Positions 19,363-28,786 of a stretch of DNA of 64,000 nucleotides are shown here, one piece after another. Position 1 is the first letter of the stretch, and every line of letters starts with the position of its first letter. Source of the stretch: Nostoc sp. LEGE 06077 (GTDB lineage: Bacteria > Cyanobacteriota > Cyanobacteriia > Cyanobacteriales > Nostocaceae); the NCBI RefSeq assembly GCF_015207705.1, contig NZ_JADEWI010000037.1:1-64000 (forward strand). The letters run 5' to 3'. The notes beneath the pieces were generated by a model. That model did no database searches, had not been told where the DNA came from, and saw only the letters and a program-made list of their open reading frames with translations. Made by a program: the position numbers and the translations under genes.

Positions 19363-21372
19363 TTACCTTCTCCCAGGAGTTCTACCACCTTCGTCGTTAC
19401 TACCACCATGAGGATGAGAGTTACCTGGATCACAGCCTTCAGAACCATTACCAATTCCTTGGTTACAATGACGGCGGAGTTTTCTATCTTCAGTTACACT
19501 GTTTTCTTCAACTTCGGCTTGCTGCTGTGTTTGTTCAACAGCGTACTGAGAGTTAATTTCAGCAGCTTCGCCTGTGCTAACTAACGCCTTATATATCAAA
19601 GCTACAACTTCGGCTCGCGTTGCTACCTTGTCAGCATTGAGAGTCTGAACATTAGGGTAATTAACGACAATACCTCGTTCTGTCAGTGCAGCGATCGCAT
19701 TTCGTACGTCACTCCGAATAGTTGCAGCGTCAGAATAAGCTGCCAAAATTGATTCTGTGGAACCACTAAAGGTATAGTTTAGCCCGCGTGCTAACGATAG
19801 CAGTACTTCCAAACGAGATAAGGCTTGGGTGGGGTTAAATTTATTCCCAGAAATGCCTAAAAAGCCTGTAGAGTAAGCTTCACGGATGGCACTGTAAGCC
19901 CAATATTTTGTAGATACATCTCTAAAACTAACTGCTTGACGAATATTGACCTTTTCAAAGGCTTGACTGATCATCGCCGCAAATTGAGCGCGAGTCACCT
20001 GTTCGTCGGGGCGGAAAGTCCCATCGGGAAAACCCTGAATCACTTGCAAAGCTGCCAACTCTGCAATAAAATCGTTAGCCCAGTGGTTAGTTGAGACATC
20101 GTTAAACTTAACCTGAATACCTTGGGCTACGCCGATTGCACGGTAACTCATCATCATCTGACCGATTTCATAAATAGAACTATCATCATCGCTGACTTCA
20201 TTGAGTTCTACTAAACGGCCTGGTTCAGCTTTTAAAGCTTCTGCCAAGTTGTAGCTAAAACTGCTAATTGTTTGACGCACTAGGGCGAATTGACCACTGC
20301 TAAAAGAAGTGGGGTAGACACTATTTGTCGCCACTGAAGAGAAACTTTCTGTTTGGAACTGGCTAACGTTAACAGTTTGCGAACTGCTAAGGAAAGTCAC
20401 TCTTTGGTCGCTAACTTGGGTGAAGTAGTCGTAAGTGCTACTACCAGAGTCAATTGTGCCGTCTTCATCAGCATCAACTCCATATACAGTGCGGACAACC
20501 TGATATTCACTGGGATTAGCAGACAAAACTAAGTTTACACTGCTGAATGCTTGCAAACATTCAAATTCGCTGTAGCCAATAAAGCGGTTTTGAGTATCGT
20601 ATAATCTGACGACTACGCGATCGCCTGCTTTGATACCTTTAACGAATTTCGCCTTGTGCTTAAGTTTGTATTTGTAATCACCGAGAAATCTCTCTTTTAA
20701 GTAGCCCTTGTGGCGTTTAGATTTTAAGGAAACGCGGGCAATTACTTCGGAAAAGTCACCAGATGGTTGCAAAATAGCAAGACTAAAACCTGTCTTTTTC
20801 GCCTTGACTGCGGTACTAGCAGCACTGACTTCCGTACTGCGTTGGGCTATTACCGTGCGTTTGATAGCTGTACTGCTGGTTTGACGAGTGCTAGTTTCTC
20901 GACGAGTAATCAATGCTGTCAGGCTCTGGGTAGAGTCTTCATCTAGTTTGGTGACACTTCCCGACTCATCAGTCCGGTATACCCAAACTTGCTTGACGTT
21001 GGCAACCACTACGTGCCAACCAGGTACTATTGCTTGAGAGCAGTTGTCATCCGCTTTTAAACCCAAACAGCCATCAGACCAAGTTTGCTGTTGGGCTTTA
21101 ACAACACGTAAAGCGGAAGTTTTTGCACCTGTGCGCTCGGAAATATCCTGTAAAACAGCAATTTTGACCGATTCAGGTAAGTCTGAGCTATTGCTGCTTA
21201 ACTCATCAGCTAACAGTTGTTGGCTTGTGGAGTTAACAGGCGTTTGTGCAATGGTGGTTGAGAACCGAGGCGCTGCGGCTGCGGAAAAGATTGGTGACAA
21301 AATTGCTACAGAAGTTGCAGCAAGAATCACTTGACTCAAATGAGCTAAAGAACGAGTTTTTATGTGTTTCAT
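19363..21372 (-). CDS. Secreted S-layer homology (SLH) domain protein
   Basis: Exported envelope protein of about 669 residues. The ATG at 21372 (MKHIKTRSLAHLSQV) is chosen because it begins a signal peptide with cleavage near AAAAPRF; the frame extends further upstream to 21486 without a plausible signal. A middle region of unknown fold (about 60-420) is followed by three SLH units (about 425-620). The first contains 'FNDVSTNHWANDFIAEL' and 'GFPDGTFRPDEQVTRAQFAA', the motifs that bind cell-wall polysaccharide. The C-terminus is a Gly/Asn-rich tail with 'CNQGIGNGSEGCDPGNSHP'. It probably anchors to peptidoglycan-linked polymer beneath the outer membrane; exact role unknown. Confidence 0.88.
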   Translation of the reverse strand: MKHIKTRSLAHLSQVILAATSVAILSPIFSAAAAPRFSTTIAQTPVNSTSQQLLADELSSNSSDLPESVKIAVLQDISERTGAKTSALRVVKAQQQTWSDGCLGLKADDNCSQAIVPGWHVVVANVKQVWVYRTDESGSVTKLDEDSTQSLTALITRRETSTRQTSSTAIKRTVIAQRSTEVSAASTAVKAKKTGFSLAILQPSGDFSEVIARVSLKSKRHKGYLKERFLGDYKYKLKHKAKFVKGIKAGDRVVVRLYDTQNRFIGYSEFECLQAFSSVNLVLSANPSEYQVVRTVYGVDADEDGTIDSGSSTYDYFTQVSDQRVTFLSSSQTVNVSQFQTESFSSVATNSVYPTSFSSGQFALVRQTISSFSYNLAEALKAEPGRLVELNEVSDDDSSIYEIGQMMMSYRAIGVAQGIQVKFNDVSTNHWANDFIAELAALQVIQGFPDGTFRPDEQVTRAQFAAMISQAFEKVNIRQAVSFRDVSTKYWAYSAIREAYSTGFLGISGNKFNPTQALSRLEVLLSLARGLNYTFSGSTESILAAYSDAATIRSDVRNAIAALTERGIVVNYPNVQTLNADKVATRAEVVALIYKALVSTGEAAEINSQYAVEQTQQQAEVEENSVTEDRKLRRHCNQGIGNGSEGCDPGNSHPHGGSNDEGGRTPGRR

Positions 21373-21594
21373 CTCACACCGTACCAATCGGCTAGTAAGT
21401 GAAGAGAATATGAATTCCCTTGACTTATTAATCCCTTTGTGAAGATGAAATGAACATTTCTCCAGCTTATTTGGATTACTTAACAATATGGCGATCGCCT
21501 GCTTGAATAGTTCCCAAAGTCACATACCCGCGATCGCATTACCCGAAATTCTTTAGACTTTACTATAGAAAGTAATAGTTTAGGAATCTTAATA

Positions 21595-22485
21595 ATGAGC
21601 TTAACTACCCAGCAACTACCTTCAGTCAATTTAGAAAAATTTATTTGGACTTGGCAGGGGCATAAAATTCAATACACTGTCATGGGTACAGGTAAGCCTT
21701 TGGTTTTGGTGCATGGTTTTGGGGCTTCCATCGGACATTGGCGTAAGAATATTCCGGTGTTAGCTGATGCTGGTTACAAAGTTTATGCTGTGGATTTGTT
21801 GGGTTTTGGTGGTTCTGATAAACCGCCGCTGAATTACTCTGTGGAAATCTGGGTAGAACTACTGAAAGATTTTTGGACGGCGCATATTCAAGAACCTGCG
21901 GTGTTTATTGGTAACTCCATTGGCGCACTGATTAGCTTGATAGTATTGACAGAATATCCAGAAATTTGTACGGCTGGGGTTTTGATTAACTCAGCGGGTG
22001 GCTTGAGTCATCGTCCCCATGAATTAAACCCACCATTACGCATTGTGATGGCGACTTTTAATAAAGTGGTGCGATCGCCTATTACTGGTAAATTTGTCTT
22101 TAACCGCATTCGCCAAAAAGCCCAAATTCGCCGCACCTTATATCAGGTTTACCGCAACCGGGCTGCTGTTACTGATGAATTAGTTGATTTACTTTATACA
22201 CCCTCTTGTGATCCAGGCGCGCAAGAAGTTTTTGCATCTATATTGACTGCACCTCCTGGCCCTAGTCCAGAGGAACTTTTACCCAAAGTTGAACGTCCCT
22301 TATTAGTGATTTGGGGTGCTGACGATCCCTGGACACCAATTACTGGGGCGAAGATTTACGAAGAGGCGCGGGCGAATGGCAAAGATATCAAAATTGTTCC
22401 CATTCCTAACGCCGGTCATTGTCCTCACGATGAAGTTCCAGATATTGTCAACACTCAAATGATTAATTGGTTAACACAAATCTGA
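21595..22485 (+). CDS. Alpha/beta-hydrolase fold protein
   Basis: Hydrolase of 296 residues with the alpha/beta fold. 'LVLVHGFGASIGHWR' forms the oxyanion region, the nucleophile Ser lies in FIGNSIGALISL (GxSxG as GNSIG), the acidic residue in 'VIWGADDPWTP' and the catalytic His in 'NAGHCPHDE'. The 'YAVDLLGFGGSDKP' stretch is typical of the cyanobacterial/plastid group of such hydrolases. No signal peptide. The substrate cannot be inferred; flanking repeats separate it from the next kinase. Confidence 0.9.
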   Translation: MSLTTQQLPSVNLEKFIWTWQGHKIQYTVMGTGKPLVLVHGFGASIGHWRKNIPVLADAGYKVYAVDLLGFGGSDKPPLNYSVEIWVELLKDFWTAHIQEPAVFIGNSIGALISLIVLTEYPEICTAGVLINSAGGLSHRPHELNPPLRIVMATFNKVVRSPITGKFVFNRIRQKAQIRRTLYQVYRNRAAVTDELVDLLYTPSCDPGAQEVFASILTAPPGPSPEELLPKVERPLLVIWGADDPWTPITGAKIYEEARANGKDIKIVPIPNAGHCPHDEVPDIVNTQMINWLTQI

Positions 22486-22650
22486 AGTGTGAAGTATGAA
22501 GTGTGAAGTCTAAAGTGTTAATTTCTGTATTTACAGAGAGTTTCAAGTAAGTGAAGTAAACTATCTAGGTTTTCCAGTCCAACATCAAGATGATTTTACT
22601 TCTGAATTCTGCTTTCTATTTCAGACTTCATACTTCATCCTTCACACTTC
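22484..22650. repeat. Inverted pair of short tandem repeats
   Basis: A 26-base tract at 22484-22509 (tandem 'gaagtgtgaagtat' units) is matched by its reverse complement at 22625-22650 with two mismatches. About 115 bases of unremarkable sequence lie between. The pair could form a long stem in a transcript from the hydrolase gene or mark the ends of a small element. Confidence 0.6.
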
Positions 22651-22715
22651 ATTTAACGGGTGAGTACCTTTTATTCTGATTGCACCTTGACAAAATCAAA
22701 CTCAGGTGGTGTGTA

Positions 22716-23720
22716 ATGGAGCTTGATGTGCGTAATAAAGGGACAATTCCCGTCAGTCACCATCCAGATTTTTCTTTGCAAGGCTATCAAGTGATTCGAG
22801 AACTGGGGCGTAATCACGAAGCTAGACGCATTGTTTACCTTGCCTATGACTGTAAATCTCAACAAATAGTAGTAATTAAAGAATTCATTTGTGCCAATGA
22901 AACTGCTGATTGGTCAGGTGTAAAAGCCTATGAACATGAAATTGCCATCTTGCAAAAACTTCAGCATCCGCGTATTCCCCGCTACATAGATTCTTTCGCA
23001 ACCGCAGAGAATTTTTATTTAGTACAAGAGTATAAAAATGCTATTCCCTTGGGGACAAAACACAAATTTTCTCCAACTGAAGTTAAGCAAATAGCCATCT
23101 CACTTTTAGAAATCTTGGTTTATTTGCAACAGCAAGTTGACCCAATTATTCATCGGGATATTAAACCAGAAAATGTTTTAGTTGATGAGCAACTTAATGC
23201 TTATTTAGTTGATTTTGGTTTGGCTCGCCAACAAAATGCCAAAATAGCTTTGACTACATTATCTGCTGGTACTCCTGGTTTCATTCCCCCAGAAGAACAG
23301 TTGGGTCAGACTTTGACACAAGCTTCAGATTTATATAGTGTGGGGGCAACATTGATTTGCTTACTCACAAATACCCAAACAGTGAATATTGGTGATAGCG
23401 GCTTACAATTTCCCAAACTAGAAAATCATCTTCATCCCAGTTTTCGTTCATGGTTATGGACGATTGTACAACCTAACTGGAAAGACCGCTATCTCAATGC
23501 AGTGGTTGCTTTAACAGCACTCAGGTCAATTCCAGTTATAGGTAATGCGTCTGTTATCGAAGTTTTACTAGCTGCAATGAAGTTGAGAAAACGCACAGCG
23601 ATGTTAGCCTTAGCCGGGCTGGGAATGTTAGCAGTAGGGTTAACAACGTTAGTTTTTTCGCAACCGGGTGGTGCAACTCAGCAGTTAAAAGAAAGCCAAT
23701 CTTTAATTGATTTCCAATAA
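22716..23720 (+). CDS. Ser/Thr protein kinase with C-terminal membrane helix
   Basis: Hanks-type kinase of about 334 residues. The catalytic loop [10 protein letters not shown] and DFG (VDFGLARQ) are intact and the Lys lies in VVIKEFI. The glycine-rich loop is degenerate ('[16 protein letters not shown]', without GxGxxG). A hydrophobic segment near the end (about 300-322, '[20 protein letters not shown]') suggests a membrane tail with almost nothing beyond it. The ATG at 22716 is preceded by an AGGTGGTG-type ribosome site, so it is preferred over the upstream TTG at 22680. The 3' end overlaps the convergent rimM by 18 bp. Confidence 0.88.
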   Translation: MELDVRNKGTIPVSHHPDFSLQGYQVIRELGRNHEARRIVYLAYDCKSQQIVVIKEFICANETADWSGVKAYEHEIAILQKLQHPRIPRYIDSFATAENFYLVQEYKNAIPLGTKHKFSPTEVKQIAISLLEILVYLQQQVDPIIHRDIKPENVLVDEQLNAYLVDFGLARQQNAKIALTTLSAGTPGFIPPEEQLGQTLTQASDLYSVGATLICLLTNTQTVNIGDSGLQFPKLENHLHPSFRSWLWTIVQPNWKDRYLNAVVALTALRSIPVIGNASVIEVLLAAMKLRKRTAMLALAGLGMLAVGLTTLVFSQPGGATQQLKESQSLIDFQ

Positions 23721-24317
23721 ACCTGGTGGCGGTAAAATTTCCACTCTTCGAGATGCAATATCTACAACTGGTGTAATTTCTTTCACAAAGGGAATTAAAA
23801 CTGTTTTGTTGGCTTTTTCATGATTGAGTAATTCCACTTCGAGTAAATCATTACCAGCGGGGATGACATCTACCACTTTTCCCAACAATTCGCCGGATGC
23901 TTGCAGATAAACTTCCAAACCAATTAAATCCACAACATGATATTCATCTTCGCCTAATTCGGGGCGATCGCTTGCCGGGACAAATAATCGACAATCACGC
24001 AATTCCTCGGCTTGGTTGCGGTTGTCTACACCAGCTATACTAATTACGTATAAATTTTTGCCATCCACATAACGACCGTCTAATAATTCTATTGGTTGGG
24101 GTTCTGTTTGCCCAGGACGCAACAGCCAACGTGTTCCCGGTACTTCAAAGCGTTCGGGAAAATCCGTTTCTGGATAAACTCGTAATTCCCCAGCCAACCC
24201 TTGAGGTGCAACAATTTTCCCAATTGCCAACCAATCATCTAAATTAGGGAGTGGGACATCGGGTGTAGAAAGTGGCGATTTTTCTTCAGCTTTTTGATTC
24301 TTTTGTTTTTTGGTCAT
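23703..24317 (-). CDS. rimM: Ribosome maturation factor RimM
   Basis: Assembly factor for the head of the 30S ribosomal subunit, binding protein S19. The N-terminal RimM barrel begins '[20 protein letters not shown]' and the C-terminal PRC-barrel has '[12 protein letters not shown]' and '[15 protein letters not shown]'. The 204-residue length includes a charged N-terminal tail of about 28 residues (Lys/Gln/Glu-rich) that is longer than in many bacteria. Immediately upstream of its ATG begin the two tandem structured repeats, so the rimM promoter or leader must lie in or beyond them. Confidence 0.96.
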   Translation of the reverse strand: MTKKQKNQKAEEKSPLSTPDVPLPNLDDWLAIGKIVAPQGLAGELRVYPETDFPERFEVPGTRWLLRPGQTEPQPIELLDGRYVDGKNLYVISIAGVDNRNQAEELRDCRLFVPASDRPELGEDEYHVVDLIGLEVYLQASGELLGKVVDVIPAGNDLLEVELLNHEKANKTVLIPFVKEITPVVDIASRRVEILPPPGLLEIN

Positions 24318-24318
24318 T

Positions 24319-24536
24319 GGTGATTATTCTTCTCCTAGTGTCTACGGTGTACAAACAAATCTTCGTGTAGTAAGCCTGTCCCGCCTCGGAATAAATTCCG
24401 AGTCTCATAGCGCAAGTCCTCTCAAGAGGACTCAAAGAAAAACTCAGTCCACAAAGCGTGGACTTTTGCTATGAGCCTGGAACTTTAGTTCTAGGCGGGA
24501 TATGGTTTCAATACACAAATTGCGCCTTGTGTATAG
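24319..24536. repeat. Structured tandem repeat element, copy 1 (218 bp)
   Basis: Starts 2 bp from the rimM start codon. It folds into nested hairpins: an outer pairing CCCGCCT/AGGCGGG, a hairpin CGGAATAAATTCCG, a second outer pairing CTCATAGC/GCTATGAG, a perfect hairpin GTCCTCTCAAGAGGAC, hairpin AGTCCAC-AAAGC-GTGGACT (24446-24464), hairpin GGAACT/AGTTC and a terminal hairpin ATACACAA/TTGTGTAT. No coding frame fits. It could be a non-autonomous mobile element, a structured RNA or an ORF-less omega-RNA/HEARO-like element; none is proven. Confidence 0.8.
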
Positions 24537-24752
24537 GGTGATTATTCTTCTCCTAGTGTCTACGTGTACAAACAAATCTTCGTGTAGTAAGCCTGTCCCG
24601 CCTCGGAATAAATTCCGAGTCTCATAGCGCAAGTCCTCTCAAGAGGACTCAAAGAAAAACTCAGTCCACGCTTTGTGGACTTTGGCTATGAGCCTGGAAC
24701 TTTAGTTCTAGGCGGGATATGGTTTCAATACACAAATTGCGCCTTGTGTATA
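24537..24752. repeat. Structured tandem repeat element, copy 2 (216 bp)
   Basis: Direct tandem repeat of the element at 24319-24536, nearly identical. Differences seen are one missing G (tctacgtgta instead of tctacggtgta), one T-to-G change, and the hairpin at 24663-24681. There the loop reads GCTTT instead of AAAGC, the exact reverse complement, so the hairpin has been inverted in place. The near-identity shows a recent duplication. Confidence 0.8.
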
Positions 24753-24776
24753 CACTGTAGCCCTCTTCCCTACTTC

Positions 24777-26060
24777 CTACGCACTCACCGCCGCCTGCTG
24801 ATAAACTTGCTCTGCGACTTTGGCAAGACGCTGCATCCCAAGTACAATCTCAGCATCACTGCCTGTTAAACTAATGCGTAAACATTGGTGTTTGTGTGAC
24901 CATTCTTCTTGTAAACCAGGGAAGAAGGTACTACCAGGAACCACAATTACCCCAACTTTTTTGAGTTGTTGGTAGAATTCCCAATCAGTAATGGGTAAAT
25001 CTTTCAACCACAACCATGCAAAGATTGCGCCTTCACCACGGTGGAGTAACCAAGGTAAATCTTTAGGCATAGCAGCATCTAGAGTAGTTTCTAAAACTGC
25101 AAATTTGTTTTGGTAAAAAGGCCGAATAACTGTTGCAGCAATGTCTACTAGTTTACCGGAGTTGATTGCACGAGAAGCGATCGCTTGTCCATAACGAGAA
25201 GCATGAATACACAAGTTTGTCTGGAAAGACTCCAGCACTTGAATGAACTTTTCATCCCCAATAGCTACACCAATACGTTCCCCTGGTAAACCGGCTTTGG
25301 ATAAACTCATGCAGTGAATAATATTTTCCCCAAATATCGGCTCCATCTCTGTGAAGTTTAAAGCTGGGAAGGGAGGCGCGTAAGCAGAATCAATCAACAC
25401 AGGTACATTGTGAGTTGCAGCGAGAGCAGTAATTTTATGCACTTCATCGGCTGTTAGTACGTTACCTGTGGGGTTGCATGGGCGAGAGAAGATAATACAA
25501 CCAGTTTGTTCAGACACCGACAATTGGCTGAAATCCGGGCGGTATTTAAATTTGTGATTCGCTGCGTCTATATCTAGTGTTGGTTTGTAAGCAATTAAAG
25601 CTTCTGGATACAAACACACACCGCCATAGCCTGTATAGTCGGGACTCAGTGGTAAAACAATTTGTCGCAGTCCACCATCAATGTCATAGCCACCAAAGGC
25701 ATTAGCAGCGTAGAAATAAAGACTTTGGCTACCGGGAGTAATTAAGATATTGCGAGAGGTTAAGTTTAAACCATAGCGTTTATTGAAGTCATTAGCGATC
25801 GCCTCAATTAATGGCCCATAACCTTGACTTGCGCCATATCGACAAACCACTTCTCCATATTCCGCACTCGCCAACAGTTCTGCCGTTGCATCCCGCCACA
25901 ACTGTTCCACCTCTGGCAAAATTAACGGATTTCCCGCACTCAAATTAATTAACTCCTGCCCCTGACTCGCCTGCAACGTTTCTACAATGTCCTTCATAAT
26001 CGCGCGTACACCAGTGAGGTTGGACATTTGAGCGCCAATTTTCGTTAGGGCAGGGTTCAT
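24777..26060 (-). CDS. avtA: Valine--pyruvate aminotransferase family enzyme
   Basis: PLP-dependent fold-type I aminotransferase, 427 residues. AvtA-type enzymes convert 2-oxoisovalerate plus alanine to valine plus pyruvate. Diagnostic features: the start 'MNPALTKIGAQMSNLTGVRA', 'INLSAGNPLILPEVE', 'FSRPCNPTGNVLT' (substrate/PLP Asn region), 'DSAYAPPFP' with the PLP Asp, and the PLP Lys in HCMSLSKAGLPGERIG. It stands alone, divergent from the formaldehyde dehydrogenase gene. Confidence 0.92.
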   Translation of the reverse strand: MNPALTKIGAQMSNLTGVRAIMKDIVETLQASQGQELINLSAGNPLILPEVEQLWRDATAELLASAEYGEVVCRYGASQGYGPLIEAIANDFNKRYGLNLTSRNILITPGSQSLYFYAANAFGGYDIDGGLRQIVLPLSPDYTGYGGVCLYPEALIAYKPTLDIDAANHKFKYRPDFSQLSVSEQTGCIIFSRPCNPTGNVLTADEVHKITALAATHNVPVLIDSAYAPPFPALNFTEMEPIFGENIIHCMSLSKAGLPGERIGVAIGDEKFIQVLESFQTNLCIHASRYGQAIASRAINSGKLVDIAATVIRPFYQNKFAVLETTLDAAMPKDLPWLLHRGEGAIFAWLWLKDLPITDWEFYQQLKKVGVIVVPGSTFFPGLQEEWSHKHQCLRISLTGSDAEIVLGMQRLAKVAEQVYQQAAVSA

Positions 26061-26271
26061 AAGCTTTGTAGAATTAGAATTAACTGAGATGTTGACAAAA
26101 TTATAAAATTCATGCGGCGGATAGATATCATCTTCCGAGTTTGCCGCCTGTAACTAATGTACCAATCTCACAAGAAAATGCAATTTTAGATAAAAAAGAT
26201 TCTTCTCAGCATCGATCAATATAAACCCATAAGATTTTATTAATACAACTTATATTTAGGAGGGCTAACAC

Positions 26272-27381
26272 GTGGAAGTTAAAGCCGCAGTAGCTTACGG
26301 CGCGGGTCAGCCGCTAACTATTGAAACTGTGCAATTATCAGGGCCACAAGCAGGAGAAGTTTTAGTAGAAATTAAAGCTTCGGGAGTTTGTCACACTGAT
26401 GCTTATACTCTGTCTGGTGCTGATCCTGAAGGTTTATTTCCTGCAATTTTAGGTCATGAGGGCGCTGGTGTAGTCGTAGAAGTGGGGGCTGGTGTCACCA
26501 GCGTCAAACCAGGAGATCATGTCATCCCACTTTACACCCCAGAGTGTCGTCAGTGTGAATATTGTCTCAGCCTCAAAACCAATCTCTGTCAAGCAATTCG
26601 CTCTACACAAGGACGCGGTGTCATGCCCAATGGTACTAGTCGTTTTAGTATCGGTGGCGAAATGATTCACCACTACATGGGTACATCTACCTTTGCTAAC
26701 TACACCGTATTACCAGAAATTGCTGTCGCCAAAATTCGAGAAGATGCACCCTTTGACAAGGTTTGTTACATAGGCTGCGGTGTCACCACAGGTATCGGTG
26801 CAGTGATTTATACCGCCAAGGTAGAACCAGGTGCAAAAGTTATTGTGTTTGGGTTGGGTGGTATTGGCTTAAACGTCATCCAAGGAGCGCGGATGGTAGG
26901 AGCCGATATGATTGTGGGAGTAGATATTAATCCCAGCAAACGCGTCTTAGCCGAAAAATTTGGGATGACGCACTTTGTCAACCCTAAAGAAGTCGAGGGT
27001 GATTTAGTTAGTTACTTGGTTGATTTAACTAAAGGCGGTGCAGACTACACATTTGAATGTATTGGCAATGTCAATATTATGCGTCAAGCATTAGAATGCT
27101 GCCATAAAGGTTGGGGTGTCAGCGTCATTATTGGGGTGGCTGGCGCAGGACAAGAAATTAGTACACGTCCGTTTCAATTAGTCACAGGTAGAGTGTGGAA
27201 AGGTTCAGCCTTTGGTGGTGCAAGAGGACGGACAGATGTGCCGAAAATTGTTGATTGGTATATGGATGGCAAGATAAATATTGATGATTTAATTACCCAT
27301 GTGATGCCAATTGAGCAAATTAATGATGCTTTAGAATTGATGCACAAAGGTGCGTCTATTCGCAGTGTTATAACTTTTTAG
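26272..27381 (+). CDS. S-(hydroxymethyl)glutathione dehydrogenase / class III alcohol dehydrogenase
   Basis: Zinc enzyme that oxidises the formaldehyde-glutathione adduct to S-formylglutathione with NAD. The 369-residue length is standard. It has catalytic zinc ligands in '[13 protein letters not shown]' and 'LGHEGAGVV', four structural-zinc Cys in '[17 protein letters not shown]', the class III segment '[11 protein letters not shown]' and the Rossmann motif '[14 protein letters not shown]'. The start is GTG at 26272, chosen because of the strong AGGAGG ribosome site about 8 bases upstream. It works with the S-formylglutathione hydrolase encoded at 28787; two unrelated small genes lie between them. 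Confidence 0.96.
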   Translation: MEVKAAVAYGAGQPLTIETVQLSGPQAGEVLVEIKASGVCHTDAYTLSGADPEGLFPAILGHEGAGVVVEVGAGVTSVKPGDHVIPLYTPECRQCEYCLSLKTNLCQAIRSTQGRGVMPNGTSRFSIGGEMIHHYMGTSTFANYTVLPEIAVAKIREDAPFDKVCYIGCGVTTGIGAVIYTAKVEPGAKVIVFGLGGIGLNVIQGARMVGADMIVGVDINPSKRVLAEKFGMTHFVNPKEVEGDLVSYLVDLTKGGADYTFECIGNVNIMRQALECCHKGWGVSVIIGVAGAGQEISTRPFQLVTGRVWKGSAFGGARGRTDVPKIVDWYMDGKINIDDLITHVMPIEQINDALELMHKGASIRSVITF

Positions 27382-27555
27382 ATTCAATAATGTTTGTGAA
27401 GGGCGGGGAAACCACGCCCCATAAGTACCAACACAGAATTAATGACACACATTCTTTTTCTTTTCCCTGTTCCCCGTTCCCAATCTCCACGAATGAATTT
27501 AAGTTTGTGCAACTACTTATCTACTAATTAATTTAACTGCTATCAAACTTGGGAG

Positions 27556-28236
27556 ATGCAAATGATTACTACCAGTGAAATGATAAGCCGTAATCCTCAA
27601 GAAACACCACTCGCAGAAAAGCGCGTGACTCTGCATAACATCAGTTGGTCTGCTTATGAGCAAATTCTTGATGCTTTGGGTGATAATCGCGCAGCCCGAC
27701 TGACATATTATCAGGGAATGTTGGAGATTATGACACCTTTAGAAGAACATGAAAGTGTTAACAGTTTAGTTAGGCAATTGATTGAATTACTAGCAGAAGA
27801 ACTCAATTTCAATCTCAAGAGTATGGGTTCAACTACACTCAAGATTCCAATCCTAAAATCTAGTCCAGAACCAGATAAATGTTACTACATCCAAAATGAG
27901 CCTCTTGTCAGAGGTAAAACAGTAAATTTAGCAGTAGACCCACCTCCAGATTTAATCTTAGAAGTAGATATCACCCATACAGATATCAATAAAAAACAAA
28001 TGTATGAGGATATGAAAGTTCCTGAATTTTGGCGTTACAACGGAACAAAATTAACTATTTATATTTTGGAACAAGGCGAATACCAAGAATCGGAAACTAG
28101 CGCCACATTTGCGATATTAACTAAATCAATAGTTTACGATTTTCTAGCCCAATGCAAAACTCTAGGCGAAACTCAAACTAAACGCGCTTTTCGGAAAATG
28201 TTGCAAGCACAAATCCAGCAGTACTTTAGCTATTAG
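27556..28236 (+). CDS. Uma2 family (DUF820) PD-(D/E)xK nuclease-like protein
   Basis: One of three Uma2/DUF820 proteins in the window. The 226-residue protein shows 'RLTYYQGMLEIMTPLEEHE', the strand-turn 'PPDLILEVDITH' with the PD...E pattern of restriction-endonuclease-like folds, and 'YEDMKVPEFWRYNGTKLTIY'. Such proteins are greatly expanded in cyanobacteria and their role is unknown. An upstream ATG (27556) is followed by an ATG at 27562; either may be used. It lies between the formaldehyde-detoxification genes without obvious functional link. Confidence 0.85.
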   Translation: MQMITTSEMISRNPQETPLAEKRVTLHNISWSAYEQILDALGDNRAARLTYYQGMLEIMTPLEEHESVNSLVRQLIELLAEELNFNLKSMGSTTLKIPILKSSPEPDKCYYIQNEPLVRGKTVNLAVDPPPDLILEVDITHTDINKKQMYEDMKVPEFWRYNGTKLTIYILEQGEYQESETSATFAILTKSIVYDFLAQCKTLGETQTKRAFRKMLQAQIQQYFSY

Positions 28237-28275
28237 CAATGATTTAATGTCCTAAAAATTGAATTAAGTTTAAAT

Positions 28276-28755
28276 ATGCAAACACAACAAAGTAAACAAA
28301 CAAATCTCTATAAAACTGATTTTTATGCTTGGAGTCAGCAACAAGCTAATTTACTGCGTCACCAACAATGGCATCAACTTGACTTGTCCAATTTAATCGA
28401 GGAGATTGAACCATTGGGGAGAAAGGAACGCCAAGAATTACGAAATCGCCTCAGTATATTAATTGCACATCTATTAAAATGGCAATATCAACCGACAAAA
28501 CACAGTCGCAGTTGTTTAGCAACAATTCGCATCCAACGGCGGGATATTCTCAAATTACTAGAAGAAAATCCAAGTTTAAACTCTTATTTAGAAATAGCAA
28601 TTCAGGAAGCTTATGAAAATGCGAGAGATTTAGCATCAGCAGAAACTAACCTTCCATTCTCAACGTTTCCTCAGCAATGTTCATATATCTTCGCTGAAGT
28701 TTTTAACGCCAGCTTTTATCCTGGTCAACCTGTAAGTGATGATTTAATGGAATAA
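28276..28755 (+). CDS. DUF29 domain-containing protein
   Basis: A 159-residue cyanobacterial family protein of unknown function. Typical features: 'LYKTDFYAWSQQQANLLRHQ' start, 'LDLSNLIEEIEPLGRKERQE' and 'LLKWQYQP' in a helical bundle, then a less conserved C-terminal half ending in 'FNASFYPGQP'. About 40 bp downstream of the Uma2 gene. A second member is encoded at 44070. Confidence 0.88.
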   Translation: MQTQQSKQTNLYKTDFYAWSQQQANLLRHQQWHQLDLSNLIEEIEPLGRKERQELRNRLSILIAHLLKWQYQPTKHSRSCLATIRIQRRDILKLLEENPSLNSYLEIAIQEAYENARDLASAETNLPFSTFPQQCSYIFAEVFNASFYPGQPVSDDLME

Positions 28756-28786
28756 TAGCGATCGCCACAAATTCGCTATACAAATC

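Noticed and set aside
24444-24869. Open frames of 62 and 64 codons within the tandem structured element
   Set aside because: They run through palindromic stems on opposite strands, have no ribosome site and arise from the repeat structure.
27395-27425. GC-rich hairpin after the formaldehyde dehydrogenase gene as a terminator
   Set aside because: The stem has a mismatch and no T-run; it looks like a common dispersed palindrome, so termination could not be supported.
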